A stretch of DNA of 17,506 nucleotides from Clostridia bacterium (GTDB lineage: Bacteria > Bacillota > Clostridia > Christensenellales > DTU072), in assembly GCA_028701415.1 (NCBI GenBank), contig JAQVQU010000029.1, forward strand, positions 1 through 17,506, in the 5' to 3' direction. A program made the translations under genes and the position numbers. Within the stretch, counting starts at the first letter, position 1. Every line of letters begins with the position of its first letter. The notes below the pieces were generated by a model. It had not been told where the DNA came from. It saw only the letters and a program-made list of their open reading frames with translations, and did no database searches. Of the stretch, positions 6,342 to 14,966 are shown piece after piece.

Positions 6342-6370
6342 ATTGTATTATAATTTGCTAAGAATGTAAA
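6342..6370 (-). promoter_or_regulatory. Promoter of the peptidase–efp operon
   Basis: TTTACA (6365–6370), a 17-bp spacer and TACAAT (6342–6347) on the minus strand make a good sigma-A promoter; the peptidase ATG is six bases after the -10 box. An alternative TATAAT lies at 6347–6352. The mRNA is predicted to be leaderless or nearly so. Confidence 0.6.
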
Positions 6371-6473
6371 ATGCCTTTAATGTTTTAAAAAATATTTTAT
6401 TCACGTATTTTTCACAAAAAATTGTTATTATATATTTTATTATATAAATATGCTTATTAGGAGACTATATCTT

Positions 6474-7706
6474 ATGAGAAAAAATTTGTTTTATCTATTA
6501 CTTATTCTAATTACTACCTTAACTATTTCTCTAGTTGCTTGCAGCCCAAGTTTTGTTGGATTAGACCTGAATTCAGACAGACTTTCTAGCAGCTCTTCTA
6601 ACAATAATAACGATACAAACTACTTAGAAGGCACACCTGCAGATTATCAGGTTAGTATAAATACAGTAACCCCCACAATTATTGAGGGAGGACTTCCTGA
6701 AGTAGTTCAGGAGGTAAGAGATACGGTTGTATCTTTATCTTGCATTACTATAGATGGGGATGGGAATGAAGGAAATTCTTCCGGTTCTGGCGTATTTTTC
6801 GCAACAGATGAATCAAACAATTCTTCTTTTATTCTTACTTGTTGTCATGTTATAGACCAAGCCACAGAAATAGTAGCAATATTGATTGATGGGACTGAAC
6901 TAGATTGCGAATTTATTGGTGGAGATGATGAAAAGGATATAGCAGTTTTGAAGACTTCTGGAATTTTTTCCACAGCTGATGTCAGAAACCTTTTAGATGA
7001 AGGAGGAGCTCCTTTAAAATTAGCTGAATCGGTCTTTGCTATAGGTAATCCACTCGGAACTCTCGGGGGTAGTGTAACCCAAGGAATAATTAGTGGAACA
7101 GAAAGAATTATTAATATGGATGGTGTCTCAATGAATTTACTTCAAATAGATGTCGCAGTAAACCCAGGAAACTCTGGAGGGCCTCTTTTCGATTATTCAG
7201 GTGCGCTTGTTGGAATAGTAAATGCAAAGAGTGTAGGAACTGACGTTGAGGGGATTGGATATGCAATAAAAATTGATGATGCGATAGACATTGCTGAATC
7301 ACTTTTGAGCACGGCAGGTAATCCAGATTATGAATATAAAGGTTATATTGAGGGAAAAGTTCGTTTAGGAGTAACAGTACAAGGTGCTTTAAATAATGAA
7401 GAAAACAAATACTTTTATTCTATTGTTGCTTTAAATGTTTATGGATCCGTTGCACAGTATAACGCTACAGCAGCCATTGATAAAAAAATATTTATTAATG
7501 ATATAATTACGGGAATAATTATTTCTGAGGAAACGATATACTTCACGGATATTAACACTTTAGGAGATATTGTGAAATCTTTGGAAGTCGGAGATGTTAT
7601 AAAACTTTTAATAAAACACCCAACTAATTACAATTTTATAACCGGCTGGGCTTATGAAGAGAGAGAAATAGAGATCACTATGGTACAATACGTTTATGGT
7701 TTATAA
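6474..7706 (+). CDS. HtrA/DegP-like serine protease, lipoprotein
   Basis: The 410-residue protein begins with a lipoprotein signal peptide (basic MRK, hydrophobic core, lipobox LVAC with Cys23), so it should be anchored outside the membrane by lipid. A Ser/Asn-rich linker (about 37–48) follows. The trypsin-fold domain has the full triad: H125 (TCCHVID), D155 (EKDIAVLK) and S234 (VNPGNSGGPLFD), with the AIGNPLG loop at 189–195. The C-terminal part (about 296–405, GVTVQG… and GDVIKLLIKHP) looks like one PDZ domain. This architecture fits HtrA-type quality-control proteases, but the lipid anchor replaces the usual membrane helix. The start at 6474 has AGGAG ten bases upstream. An in-frame ATG at 6450 would add eight residues, and the -10-like TATTAT at 6438–6443 would begin transcription there, giving a 24-nt leader. 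Confidence 0.9.
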   Translation: MRKNLFYLLLILITTLTISLVACSPSFVGLDLNSDRLSSSSSNNNNDTNYLEGTPADYQVSINTVTPTIIEGGLPEVVQEVRDTVVSLSCITIDGDGNEGNSSGSGVFFATDESNNSSFILTCCHVIDQATEIVAILIDGTELDCEFIGGDDEKDIAVLKTSGIFSTADVRNLLDEGGAPLKLAESVFAIGNPLGTLGGSVTQGIISGTERIINMDGVSMNLLQIDVAVNPGNSGGPLFDYSGALVGIVNAKSVGTDVEGIGYAIKIDDAIDIAESLLSTAGNPDYEYKGYIEGKVRLGVTVQGALNNEENKYFYSIVALNVYGSVAQYNATAAIDKKIFINDIITGIIISEETIYFTDINTLGDIVKSLEVGDVIKLLIKHPTNYNFITGWAYEEREIEITMVQYVYGL

Positions 7707-7730
7707 ATAAAAAATTTCTCATGAAAAAGA

Positions 7731-7762
7731 AAAAAGCGGTCGATTTTCATCTACCGCTTTTT

Positions 7763-7763
<1 letters not shown>
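7731..7763. terminator. Bidirectional intrinsic terminator
   Basis: AAAAAGCGGT (7731–7740) and ACCGCTTTTT (7753–7762) form a perfect 10-bp stem around a 12-nt loop. A T-run follows the GC core on both strands, so it can end the protease mRNA on the plus strand and the tRNA operon on the minus strand. Confidence 0.88.
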
Positions 7764-7847
<84 letters not shown>

Positions 7848-7854
7848 ATATTTA

Positions 7855-7930
7855 TGGAGCTGGCTATTGGAATCGAACCAACAACCTGCTGATTACAAAT
7901 CAGCTGCTCTGCCTGTTGAGCTAAGCCAGC
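7855..7930 (-). tRNA. tRNA-Thr (TGT)
   Basis: Acceptor GCTGGCT/AGCCAGC, D-arm GCTC…GAGC, anticodon loop TTTGTAA (anticodon TGT) and T-arm GTTCGATTCC form a full cloverleaf. Discriminator T and CCA are encoded. Confidence 0.96.
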
Positions 7931-7962
7931 ATTCAAAGACAATTTATATGCTTAAGACTTAC

Positions 7963-8038
7963 TGGTGGCTTGGGGTGGAATTGAACCGCCGACACAGGGA
8001 TTTTCAGTCCCTTGCTCTACCGACTGAGCTACCAAGCC
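7963..8038 (-). tRNA. tRNA-Phe (GAA)
   Basis: Acceptor GGCTTGG/CCAAGCC, D-arm GCTCAGTCGGTAGAGC, and anticodon loop CTGAAAA (anticodon GAA) are present, with discriminator A and encoded CCA. Confidence 0.96.
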
Positions 8039-8045
8039 AAAAAAT

Positions 8046-8122
8046 TGGCGATCCGGAAGGGGTTCGAACCCTCGACCTCTAGCGTGACAGGCTAGCGTTC
8101 TAACCAACTGAACTACCGGACC
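8046..8122 (-). tRNA. tRNA-Asp (GTC)
   Basis: Acceptor GGTCCGG/CCGGATC (one G·U pair), D-arm GTTCAGTTGGTTAGAAC, anticodon loop CTGTCAC (anticodon GTC), discriminator G and encoded CCA. Confidence 0.96.
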
Positions 8123-8148
8123 GCATCATTAGTCTTATTATCAATTTA

Positions 8149-8225
8149 TGGTGGGCCTTCACGGACTCGAACCGCGGACCAATCGGTTATGAGCCGACCG
8201 CTCTAACCAACTGAGCTAAAGGCCC
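8149..8225 (-). tRNA. tRNA with CAT anticodon, probably Ile2 (lysidine), otherwise elongator Met
   Basis: Acceptor GGGCCTT/AAGGCCC, D-arm GCTCAGTTGGTTAGAGC, anticodon loop CTCATAA and encoded CCA. It is not an initiator: the first pair is G-C and the GGG/CCC anticodon-stem run is absent. The loop CTCATAA and the overall body resemble Firmicute tRNA-Ile(CAT), whose C34 is changed to lysidine by TilS, more than elongator Met, which usually has TTCATAC. Specificity is inferred. Confidence 0.9.
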
Positions 8226-8236
8226 CCACTTTGTAA

Positions 8237-8313
8237 TGGTCGGGATGAAGAGATTTGAACTCCCAACCCCTTGGTCCCAAACCAAGTGCGCTACCAAGTT
8301 GCGCTACACCCCG
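8237..8313 (-). tRNA. tRNA-Pro (TGG)
   Basis: Acceptor CGGGGTG/CATCCCG, D-arm GCGC…GCGC, anticodon loop TTTGGGA (anticodon TGG), discriminator A and encoded CCA. It is the first tRNA of the operon. Confidence 0.96.
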
Positions 8314-8342
8314 TTGTGACCCTTTATATAATCACTTAAATT

Positions 8343-8371
8343 AGTTTACATTAAGATATTTTTGTTGTCAA
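8343..8371 (-). promoter_or_regulatory. Promoter of the six-tRNA operon
   Basis: A consensus TTGACA (8366–8371) stands 17 bp before TAAACT (8343–8348) on the minus strand. Transcription would begin near 8336, about 23 nt before tRNA-Pro. Confidence 0.72.
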
Positions 8372-8485
8372 TTCTTTTGGGGGAAAAATCACCTATTCCT
8401 TAACCTTTTAATGTTATAAAAATTTAGTTTATGAATATTGACTAATGTAATTATTTATTTACATCTTTCTTTGTATAAATGGTGT

Positions 8486-8514
8486 TTTACTTGAATTAAT
8501 TACTATGCTAAAAT
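8486..8514 (+). promoter_or_regulatory. Promoter of the HEYGH protein–symporter unit
   Basis: TTTACT (8486–8491), a 17-bp spacer and TAAAAT (8509–8514) preceded by TGC give an extended -10. The ATG at 8521 follows six bases after the -10 box, so the start of transcription should fall on the start codon itself. The rest of 8314–8485 shows only AT-rich sequence and the divergent tRNA promoter. Confidence 0.65.
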
Positions 8515-8520
8515 TAGTTA

Positions 8521-8958
8521 ATGAAAATTATTTTTTATATGCTTTACTATATAATTCAATTCTCTTGGGGATTATTGCAAAACTTAATTGGTTTAGCATA
8601 TTTTTTATTAACCCCAAAAAACAAGCAAATTTTTTTTAATGGTGCCTTAGTTGGATTCCATGGGCAAAATTGGGGAGGAATATCTTTAGGAATTTTTATC
8701 ATTATAAATGGAACTAAGACTGAACAATGGGAAAAAAACACGCTCATACATGAATATGGACATACCATTCAATCGCTGTTATTAGGCCCTTTATACTTAT
8801 TTGTTATTGGGTTACCATCTTTTATTTGGTGTAATTCAAGATATTTCATTAAAAAGAGAAAGGAAAAAAATATCTCATATTTTTCATTTTATCCCGAAAA
8901 ATGGGCTAATCAACTCGGGGAACTTACCACAAAACAAAAGATTATTAAAACAGAATAA
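8521..8958 (+). CDS. Small membrane protein with zinc-metalloprotease motif (HEYGH)
   Basis: I do not recognise a named family for this 145-residue protein. It has a hydrophobic N-terminal segment (about 3–30), a second hydrophobic patch around GGISLGIFIII (52–62), the motif LIHEYGHTIQS with H77-E78-x-x-H81 (75–85), a third hydrophobic stretch (about 86–104), a very basic patch KKRKEK (111–116), and YPEKWANQLG (124–133). HExxH followed about 45 residues later by E126 in PEKWAN could give a gluzincin-like zinc site (H77, H81, E126). Zinc binding and peptidase activity are inferred. No Shine-Dalgarno sequence precedes the ATG; the promoter is placed for a leaderless mRNA. Its stop codon touches the start of the symporter gene, so the two are one unit. 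Confidence 0.8.
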   Translation: MKIIFYMLYYIIQFSWGLLQNLIGLAYFLLTPKNKQIFFNGALVGFHGQNWGGISLGIFIIINGTKTEQWEKNTLIHEYGHTIQSLLLGPLYLFVIGLPSFIWCNSRYFIKKRKEKNISYFSFYPEKWANQLGELTTKQKIIKTE

Positions 8959-10464
8959 ATGAAAGAAATTACGTTAAATAAACTCAAAAAATTTTGGGAT
9001 ATATCTGCTTATTCTTTTGCTGACATGCTAGGTGGTGGAGTTGGGCAGGTAATTTCTCTTTATTATTTATCTTTTTTATTATATGTTGCTGGATTAACCC
9101 CTATTATGGCTGGCATTGTTACGGGAATTGGAAAGATATGGGATGGGATTATTGACCCGTTTATTGGAGTAATAGTAGATAAAACTAACCATAAATTTGG
9201 TAAGTCAAAGTTTTGGATGTTAATTTCAGTTATTCCAATTTTTATTTTTTATTTTATGCTTTGGTATTCATTTGGAATAACAAACCTAAATACTAAATTC
9301 ATATATTATATTTTTGCTTATATTCTTTGGACTACAGCCTTTTCTTTAGCTATTATTCCCTATGAATCTCTACTACCAAGAATGGTTTCGGGATATGATG
9401 AAAGAACGAGTTATTCTTCAGTAAGAATGGTTTTTTCTGGTGTATCATGTGTTGTTTCTACTTATCTTTATGAATTACTCGTACCAGTAACTCAAGAAAA
9501 CCCCTTATCTGCCAATTTTACTTCAAACTTTGCAATTTTAGGAGTTGTTTTAGGTTTATTTTTTGCAGTTCCAGTATTGATTACAGCTCTTGGATCTAAA
9601 GAAAAAAAATGTGATATATCAGATAATAAGCTTTCAGTAAAATTCATATTCGCACAATATAAAGAAGTTTTCCGATCAAAAACATATAAAAAATATTTTG
9701 CACTTGGATTATCAGGTACCTTTGTGGGAAGCGCAATCTCTGCAAGTATGGTTTTGTTTATCTATTTAACCTATGGAAATATTCAAAATTATTTCTTAGG
9801 TTTTTCCTTAGTATTTCTAATTGTTAATATCAAAGGCGCAATAGAAATTTTATTTTTTTTGCCAAATGTTTACTTAATGAAAAAGAAAAACAAACACAGG
9901 CCTTACTTAATAGATATACCATTAATTATGGTAGCGTGCATAATTATTCTTTTTATAAACAATAGTACCCCTATTTGGATTTTATTTATTGCTGTAAGTT
10001 TTCTTGGCGCTGGGGTATCATGTTTAGGTTTTGTTCCTATGACTTTATTGCCAGATTTATCAGATGTAGATGAATTAATCCATGGAAAAAGACGCGAAGG
10101 TGTTAATGCTGGACTTACAACTCTAGGAAAACAAATAGTAAGTGGATTGGCAATTACTGTATATGGATTTGTTTTAGAAGGATTCGGCTTAGATACCTCT
10201 ATTGCCTCTCCTGAAGCAGCGACCCAATCCTCCATTTTAGCAATTAAAATTATGTATTGCATCATTCCTATATTTTTTGGGATCATAATGATATTAATTA
10301 GTATAAGTTATCCTTTAAACAAGAACACTCATGACACAATCAAAAAACTTATATCAAAAAAGAAATCTGGTGAGGACTATTTAACAACAATAGAAGAGAA
10401 AAATATCTGTGAAAAACTAACTGGGTTAAAATATGAAGAACTTTGGGTAAGCAAAAAATCTTAA
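8959..10464 (+). CDS. GPH-family sugar:cation symporter (MelB-like)
   Basis: A 501-residue polytopic membrane protein with about twelve hydrophobic segments, belonging to the glycoside-pentoside-hexuronide cation symporters of the major facilitator superfamily. Diagnostic stretches: the first-helix region with YSFADMLGGGVGQ (18–30), KIWDGIIDPFIGVIVDKTNHKFGKSK (split around D66 and D72, the MelB DPxxGxxxDKTxxxxG pattern), YDERTSYSSVRM in the central loop, and the late loop GKRREGVNAGLTTLGKQI. These proteins import sugars or glycosides with Na+ or H+; the substrate cannot be read here. The ATG directly follows the stop of the upstream gene with no ribosome binding site, so translation should be coupled. 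Its stop overlaps the rel stop on the opposite strand by 4 bp, and no terminator is visible. Confidence 0.9.
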   Translation: MKEITLNKLKKFWDISAYSFADMLGGGVGQVISLYYLSFLLYVAGLTPIMAGIVTGIGKIWDGIIDPFIGVIVDKTNHKFGKSKFWMLISVIPIFIFYFMLWYSFGITNLNTKFIYYIFAYILWTTAFSLAIIPYESLLPRMVSGYDERTSYSSVRMVFSGVSCVVSTYLYELLVPVTQENPLSANFTSNFAILGVVLGLFFAVPVLITALGSKEKKCDISDNKLSVKFIFAQYKEVFRSKTYKKYFALGLSGTFVGSAISASMVLFIYLTYGNIQNYFLGFSLVFLIVNIKGAIEILFFLPNVYLMKKKNKHRPYLIDIPLIMVACIIILFINNSTPIWILFIAVSFLGAGVSCLGFVPMTLLPDLSDVDELIHGKRREGVNAGLTTLGKQIVSGLAITVYGFVLEGFGLDTSIASPEAATQSSILAIKIMYCIIPIFFGIIMILISISYPLNKNTHDTIKKLISKKKSGEDYLTTIEEKNICEKLTGLKYEELWVSKKS

Positions 10465-12623
10465 TATCCCCTTTTAACGGAAATGACTTCTGGAAGTTCA
10501 CTTAATTTTTTAATAATAAGCTCCAATTCAGCTATTTCTTTAATTTCAATCCCTAAGCTTATCAAGGTCTTATCTTGTTGTCTCTTATGAATTTCCAAAG
10601 CATTGATAGATATTCCTCTTGCCGCTAGCAAAGGAATGAAGGAATTAACTAGCCCAGCTTTATCATAACACTCTAATTTCAAATAAGCAGTAAACAGCGA
10701 GTTATCAGTATTCGCCCATTTTGCATCAAGTATTCTTTCAGGCTCCATGTTTTTTGTATTAGGGCAATCAGCACGATGGATTGAAATACCTGTTCCCCTA
10801 GCTGCATACCCAACAATTAAATCTCCAGGGACAGGATTACAACATCTACTAAGTTTGACTAAAAAACCATCATATCCTTCAATGAGAACACTACTAGAAC
10901 TTTTTTTTGAATTTTTTTCTTGCTTTTGATTAATTTCTTCAATAGAAATTGGATTATTTTTAGCTTGAAATTTTTTATATCTATCTATTAATTTTGTCAA
11001 AATTTGATTAGCAGTTATTGAACCATACCCCACAGAAGCAAACATATCCTCCTGAGAGGAAATAGAATACCGGTCATATATATCTTCAAGCGCTTCTTTA
11101 AGAGATATTAAATCAAAAAGTGAATAACCTCTCCTTTTTGATTCCCTTTCAAGAATATCTCGACCAAGCTTAATATTATCCTCAAGAAGAATCTTTTTAT
11201 AAAAAGCCTTAATTCTAGATTTTGCTTGAGGGGTCTTAACAAATTTTAACCAATCTCTACTAGGTCCTTTAGAATTTTTTTGAGTTAATATTTCTACAAC
11301 ATCTCCTGTTACAAGAGTTGAATTTAAAGGAACCAATTTGCCATTTACCTTAGCCCCTATGCAATTATTCCCTATCTCACTATGTATCCTAAATGCATAA
11401 TCTACTGGGGTAGAATCAACAGCTAGATCAATTACATCTCCTTTTGGGGTAAAAATGTAAATTTCGTGTGGCGATACGTTTGTTTTTAAGGCTGCCATAA
11501 ACTCTTTGCTGTCTTTTATATCATTTTCTGATTCTACCATTTCTTGAATCCATCCAATTTTTTTATCGTAATCAGAAAATTTCTCGTTTGCTTTTCCTTC
11601 TTTATATTTCCAATGAGCGGCAACGCCGTATTCTGCGACTTTATTCATATCAATGGTTCTTATTTGAATCTCAAATATTTGGCCAAAGTCACTAACAACA
11701 GTTGTGTGCAATGACTGGTATTTATTTGGCTTGGGCATTCCAATATAATCCTTAAATCGTCCAGGAATAGGTTTCCATAGAGAATGAATAATACCTAATA
11801 CTGTATAACATTGACTTTCTGATTCAACTATTACACGTATTGCTATTAAATCGTGAATTTGATCTAATGATTTATTTTGATTAATCATTTTCTTATAAAT
11901 ACTATATAAGTGTTTGGGACGGCCTTTAATTTCAGCTGAAATTTTTAGATTTACTAATTCTTTAGTTAATCTCTCAATGATACGGTTAACGAATACCATG
12001 TACTCTTTTCTTTTTATATCCAATTGCGAAGATAATTCATAAAATTCATTAGGATATATCTGTTCAAAACACAAATCTTCAAGTTCAATTTTAATCTGTG
12101 AAAAGCCAAGTCTACTTGCAATAGGGGCATAAATATCCAATGTTTCACTCGCAATTCTATGCCTTTTTAACTCTGGCAATACTTTTATAGTACGCATATT
12201 ATGTAATCTATCCGCTAATTTAATAAAAATTACTCTAGAATCATTGGCAACAGACATAAATAATTTTCTATAATTCTCAGTTTGTTCCTCTTCTTTTGAA
12301 TTAAACTTCATTTTAGAAAGTTTAGTTACACTTTCTACTAAATTGGCTATTTCTTCTCCGAATTTTTTTCTTAATACTTCATCGGTACAATCAGTATCTT
12401 CAATTACATCGTGTAGTATTGCGGCAGATAAACAAATAAAATCCATCCCATAATCTAGAAGTATTCCTGCTGCACCAATAGGATGGGTGATATAATCTTC
12501 CCCTGATACTCGTTTTTGTCCTTTATGGCACTCCTTGGCAAAATCTAAAGCGTAAAGAATCATCTGAAATTCTTCAGGAATAAAACTTTCTTTACATTTA
12601 TTTAAAAAATCTTTTTCGTTCAT
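10461..12623 (-). CDS. rel: Bifunctional (p)ppGpp synthetase/hydrolase
   Basis: Makes and degrades the alarmones ppGpp and pppGpp in the stringent response, on the ribosome and in the cytoplasm. Domains in order: HD hydrolase (about 30–180; H33, H47, H71-D72 in ILHDVIEDTD and D138 in LADRLHN), synthetase (about 230–345; KGRPKHLYSIYKKM, GRFKDYIGMPKPNKYQSLH, EIQIRT with E318, EYGVAAHW), TGS (about 386–448), helical/zinc-finger region (SRCCNPVPGDL near 593, HRADCPN near 617), and C-terminal ACT domain. The RFKD motif is the RxKD type of bifunctional Rel rather than the ExDD type of RelA, and the HD site is intact, so both activities are expected. At 720 residues it is full length. It begins 6 bp after recJ with no clear ribosome binding site; the apt gene often lying between them is missing. 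Confidence 0.97.
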   Translation of the reverse strand: MNEKDFLNKCKESFIPEEFQMILYALDFAKECHKGQKRVSGEDYITHPIGAAGILLDYGMDFICLSAAILHDVIEDTDCTDEVLRKKFGEEIANLVESVTKLSKMKFNSKEEEQTENYRKLFMSVANDSRVIFIKLADRLHNMRTIKVLPELKRHRIASETLDIYAPIASRLGFSQIKIELEDLCFEQIYPNEFYELSSQLDIKRKEYMVFVNRIIERLTKELVNLKISAEIKGRPKHLYSIYKKMINQNKSLDQIHDLIAIRVIVESESQCYTVLGIIHSLWKPIPGRFKDYIGMPKPNKYQSLHTTVVSDFGQIFEIQIRTIDMNKVAEYGVAAHWKYKEGKANEKFSDYDKKIGWIQEMVESENDIKDSKEFMAALKTNVSPHEIYIFTPKGDVIDLAVDSTPVDYAFRIHSEIGNNCIGAKVNGKLVPLNSTLVTGDVVEILTQKNSKGPSRDWLKFVKTPQAKSRIKAFYKKILLEDNIKLGRDILERESKRRGYSLFDLISLKEALEDIYDRYSISSQEDMFASVGYGSITANQILTKLIDRYKKFQAKNNPISIEEINQKQEKNSKKSSSSVLIEGYDGFLVKLSRCCNPVPGDLIVGYAARGTGISIHRADCPNTKNMEPERILDAKWANTDNSLFTAYLKLECYDKAGLVNSFIPLLAARGISINALEIHKRQQDKTLISLGIEIKEIAELELIIKKLSELPEVISVKRGY

Positions 12624-12629
12624 TTTTAT

Positions 12630-14921
12630 CTAATTTTTCAACCTATTATATATTATCGATTCATCCAGAGACCTTGAAGAAATGGCTATAGACCAGACCT
12701 GCGTATTTGTATCGATTTTTAAATAACCTAACTCTAATAGAATTATACAGCATAATTTGAACATATGTATAGTGATGGTAAATCCTTTAGAAACCAAAAA
12801 CGAAAAGATAATTTTAGGATCCTGTGAATTTATTATTTCTGGTAAATATTTTCTTAGAAAAGAGTAAGTTGTATTTAGATGGTTTTGATTTATATTAATT
12901 AAGTAATTATTTGGAAATATGTCTGTTCGTGAAACTAAAGTAATATTTGAATATTTTTTTAACATATGGTCAATATAATTTTTGGGAGGAATATCAAACA
13001 AAATAATCTCAGAAAAATATTCAAAAGTTTCATCTTTATTGGGAGAAAACAATATGGTATTAAAAGTATTGAATGAATCAAGTTTCATAAACTTTAAAAT
13101 ATAATTAGGGTAGTTTTCCATAGCTAATAAAAAATTGTTGTAGTTCCAAACTAAAACAATTCTTCCAAAATAATCATTGGGTTTATAAGGATTTTTGAAC
13201 ATTGTTTCTGGATTATTTGTTAATATATATCTAGATAAATCATTGTAAGCGAGAAAGTGATTGTCGATATCAAATGATTTTAGTGATATATCAAGTACAA
13301 AACATGTAGCATATTCTCTTTTTCTAAAATTTTCAAAATTTAGAGAAAATCTAATTCTTTTCATTACATCTGCTTGGAGTATTTCTAAATAATCAATTTT
13401 ATTAAACCCAATGAATCTAATATTTTTTGTTAATTCATATTTAATGTGCGGATACGAATTAATGGGGGAAAAATTCAAAGAACCAACACAAACAGAAAAA
13501 ATGGGTTTTCTGTTATTCATACCAAATGGTTCAAACAGAGATAGTTCTTTTGTAAGTTGAATATTAACATCAGATATATCGTCTAGATTAAAAGCGTTAT
13601 CAGAAATAGTTTTAAAAAGTTCTGGCGGGTAATTAGAATATATATAAGTGTCGCAAGATTCTAAAAACGGATTAATATTTCTATAATCCAATGATAAACC
13701 AGCAGCCATTTCATGGCCACCATAGTTATTCAAAAATTGTGAGTTGCTTTTTAGTACATCATAAATATTTATCCCCTTTATGCTTCTACACGAGCCTTTT
13801 GCACAATTATTATTCTTAGTTAACAATATTGTCGGTTTGTTGAATTCTTCAGCAATTTTAGATGCCGCTATTCCTATTACTCCAGCCTCCCATTTTTCAT
13901 TATATAGAAGAATCACCCTATGGGTAGATAAATCATATTCAAGTAACATATTTTTGACACTTTCAATTGTATCGATGCATAAATCTTGTCTATACTTATT
14001 TTCAATTTCTAAGTCATTAATAATTTGATTAATCTCTGTAATATCTTTTGAAATCAAAAGTTTAAAAGATTTAAAAGCCGAGCTAATCCGTCCTGAAGCA
14101 TTTAATCGCGGCCCTATCTTATAAGCAATATCTGAAGATTTAATTATTACATTTTTATCTTCCTTTCTCATTATAAAGTCAATAAGGCACTTTAAGCCTA
14201 AATTTGATTTATCGCTGTTAATCTTATTCAGCCCAAGAGATACAATAATTCTATTGCTTTTAACTAAAGGAACTAAATCTGTAACAGTAGATATAGCACA
14301 GATATCCACGTATTCCAAAGCTTCTTTTTTCCCAAAAACAGCAGAAATCAACATAAATGCTACTCCAGCTCCAGATAGTTCATCATATTCAGTCTGTATT
14401 TTTGGATTAATACAAATACACTTAGGTAAACTTGCCCCAGGTTCGTGGTGATCAGTAACAATTACTTCTATGCCAAGTTGTTGCAAGTATTCTACTTCTT
14501 CAACAGACTGAATCCCACAATCAACGGTAATAAGCAAGTCTGGTTTGTATGTTAATAACATCTTATCAATTGAATCTAACTTAAGCCCATATCCATCTTC
14601 TTCCCTATTTGGCAAAAAGACTTCTGAAATAATGCCATTTTTTTGAAAAGCTAAATATAAAATAGAAGCAGCGCCAACACCGTCACAGTCATAATCACCA
14701 TATATTACAATTTTTGATTTTTTTGAAAAATGTTCTTTAATTAAAGATACCGCATCATTCATACCCTTCAAATCATATGGATTTGCCAAATCTTTTTCTG
14801 AAGGATACAAAAATGACTTTATATCAACTATTGAAGAGAAGCCTCTTTCTATTAAAATAGAGGCTGTGATTCTACTAAAAGAAAATTCCTTACAAATCTT
14901 ATCAATAAAATAATTTTCCAT
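12630..14921 (-). CDS. recJ: Single-stranded-DNA-specific exonuclease RecJ
   Basis: A 5'-3' exonuclease on single-stranded DNA used in recombination and repair. The DHH domain shows IYGDYDCDGVGA (73–84), TVDCGIQS with D134, TDHHEPG (156–162, the DHH signature) and STVTDLVPL (211–219). The DHHA1 domain contains NASGRI (274–279), KWEAGVIGIAASK (343–355) and GGHEMAAGLS (401–410). The remaining ~350 residues include an OB-fold and the long, poorly conserved Firmicute C-terminal extension. The length of 763 residues matches Firmicute RecJ rather than the ~570 of Proteobacteria. The ATG has no Shine-Dalgarno sequence and lies 11 bases after the T-run of the secF terminator. The order secD–secF–recJ–rel is classic for Clostridia. 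Confidence 0.95.
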   Translation of the reverse strand: MENYFIDKICKEFSFSRITASILIERGFSSIVDIKSFLYPSEKDLANPYDLKGMNDAVSLIKEHFSKKSKIVIYGDYDCDGVGAASILYLAFQKNGIISEVFLPNREEDGYGLKLDSIDKMLLTYKPDLLITVDCGIQSVEEVEYLQQLGIEVIVTDHHEPGASLPKCICINPKIQTEYDELSGAGVAFMLISAVFGKKEALEYVDICAISTVTDLVPLVKSNRIIVSLGLNKINSDKSNLGLKCLIDFIMRKEDKNVIIKSSDIAYKIGPRLNASGRISSAFKSFKLLISKDITEINQIINDLEIENKYRQDLCIDTIESVKNMLLEYDLSTHRVILLYNEKWEAGVIGIAASKIAEEFNKPTILLTKNNNCAKGSCRSIKGINIYDVLKSNSQFLNNYGGHEMAAGLSLDYRNINPFLESCDTYIYSNYPPELFKTISDNAFNLDDISDVNIQLTKELSLFEPFGMNNRKPIFSVCVGSLNFSPINSYPHIKYELTKNIRFIGFNKIDYLEILQADVMKRIRFSLNFENFRKREYATCFVLDISLKSFDIDNHFLAYNDLSRYILTNNPETMFKNPYKPNDYFGRIVLVWNYNNFLLAMENYPNYILKFMKLDSFNTFNTILFSPNKDETFEYFSEIILFDIPPKNYIDHMLKKYSNITLVSRTDIFPNNYLININQNHLNTTYSFLRKYLPEIINSQDPKIIFSFLVSKGFTITIHMFKLCCIILLELGYLKIDTNTQVWSIAISSRSLDESIIYNRLKN

Positions 14922-14927
14922 AAAATT

Positions 14928-14933
14928 TATATA
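14928..14933 (-). promoter_or_regulatory. Candidate -10 box of recJ
   Basis: TATATA on the minus strand lies exactly six bases before the recJ ATG and touches the T-run of the secF terminator. No convincing -35 box is found, since that position falls in the terminator stem. It is reported because the same spacing occurs at three other genes here that lack a ribosome binding site. Confidence 0.35.
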
Positions 14934-14956
14934 AAAAAAGCCCGATTTTCGAGCTT
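14933..14956 (-). terminator. Intrinsic terminator after secF
   Basis: A 7-bp stem (AAGCTCG with CGGGCTT, one T·G pair) around a five-base loop is followed by T5 beyond the stem on the minus strand. It starts 10 bp after the secF stop. Confidence 0.82.
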
Positions 14957-14966
14957 ATTTTTAATT

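Noticed and set aside
7111..7302. Minus-strand frame of 63 codons inside the serine protease gene
   Set aside because: Low-complexity Leu/His/Gln composition and no start signal; it is a shadow of the protease reading frame.
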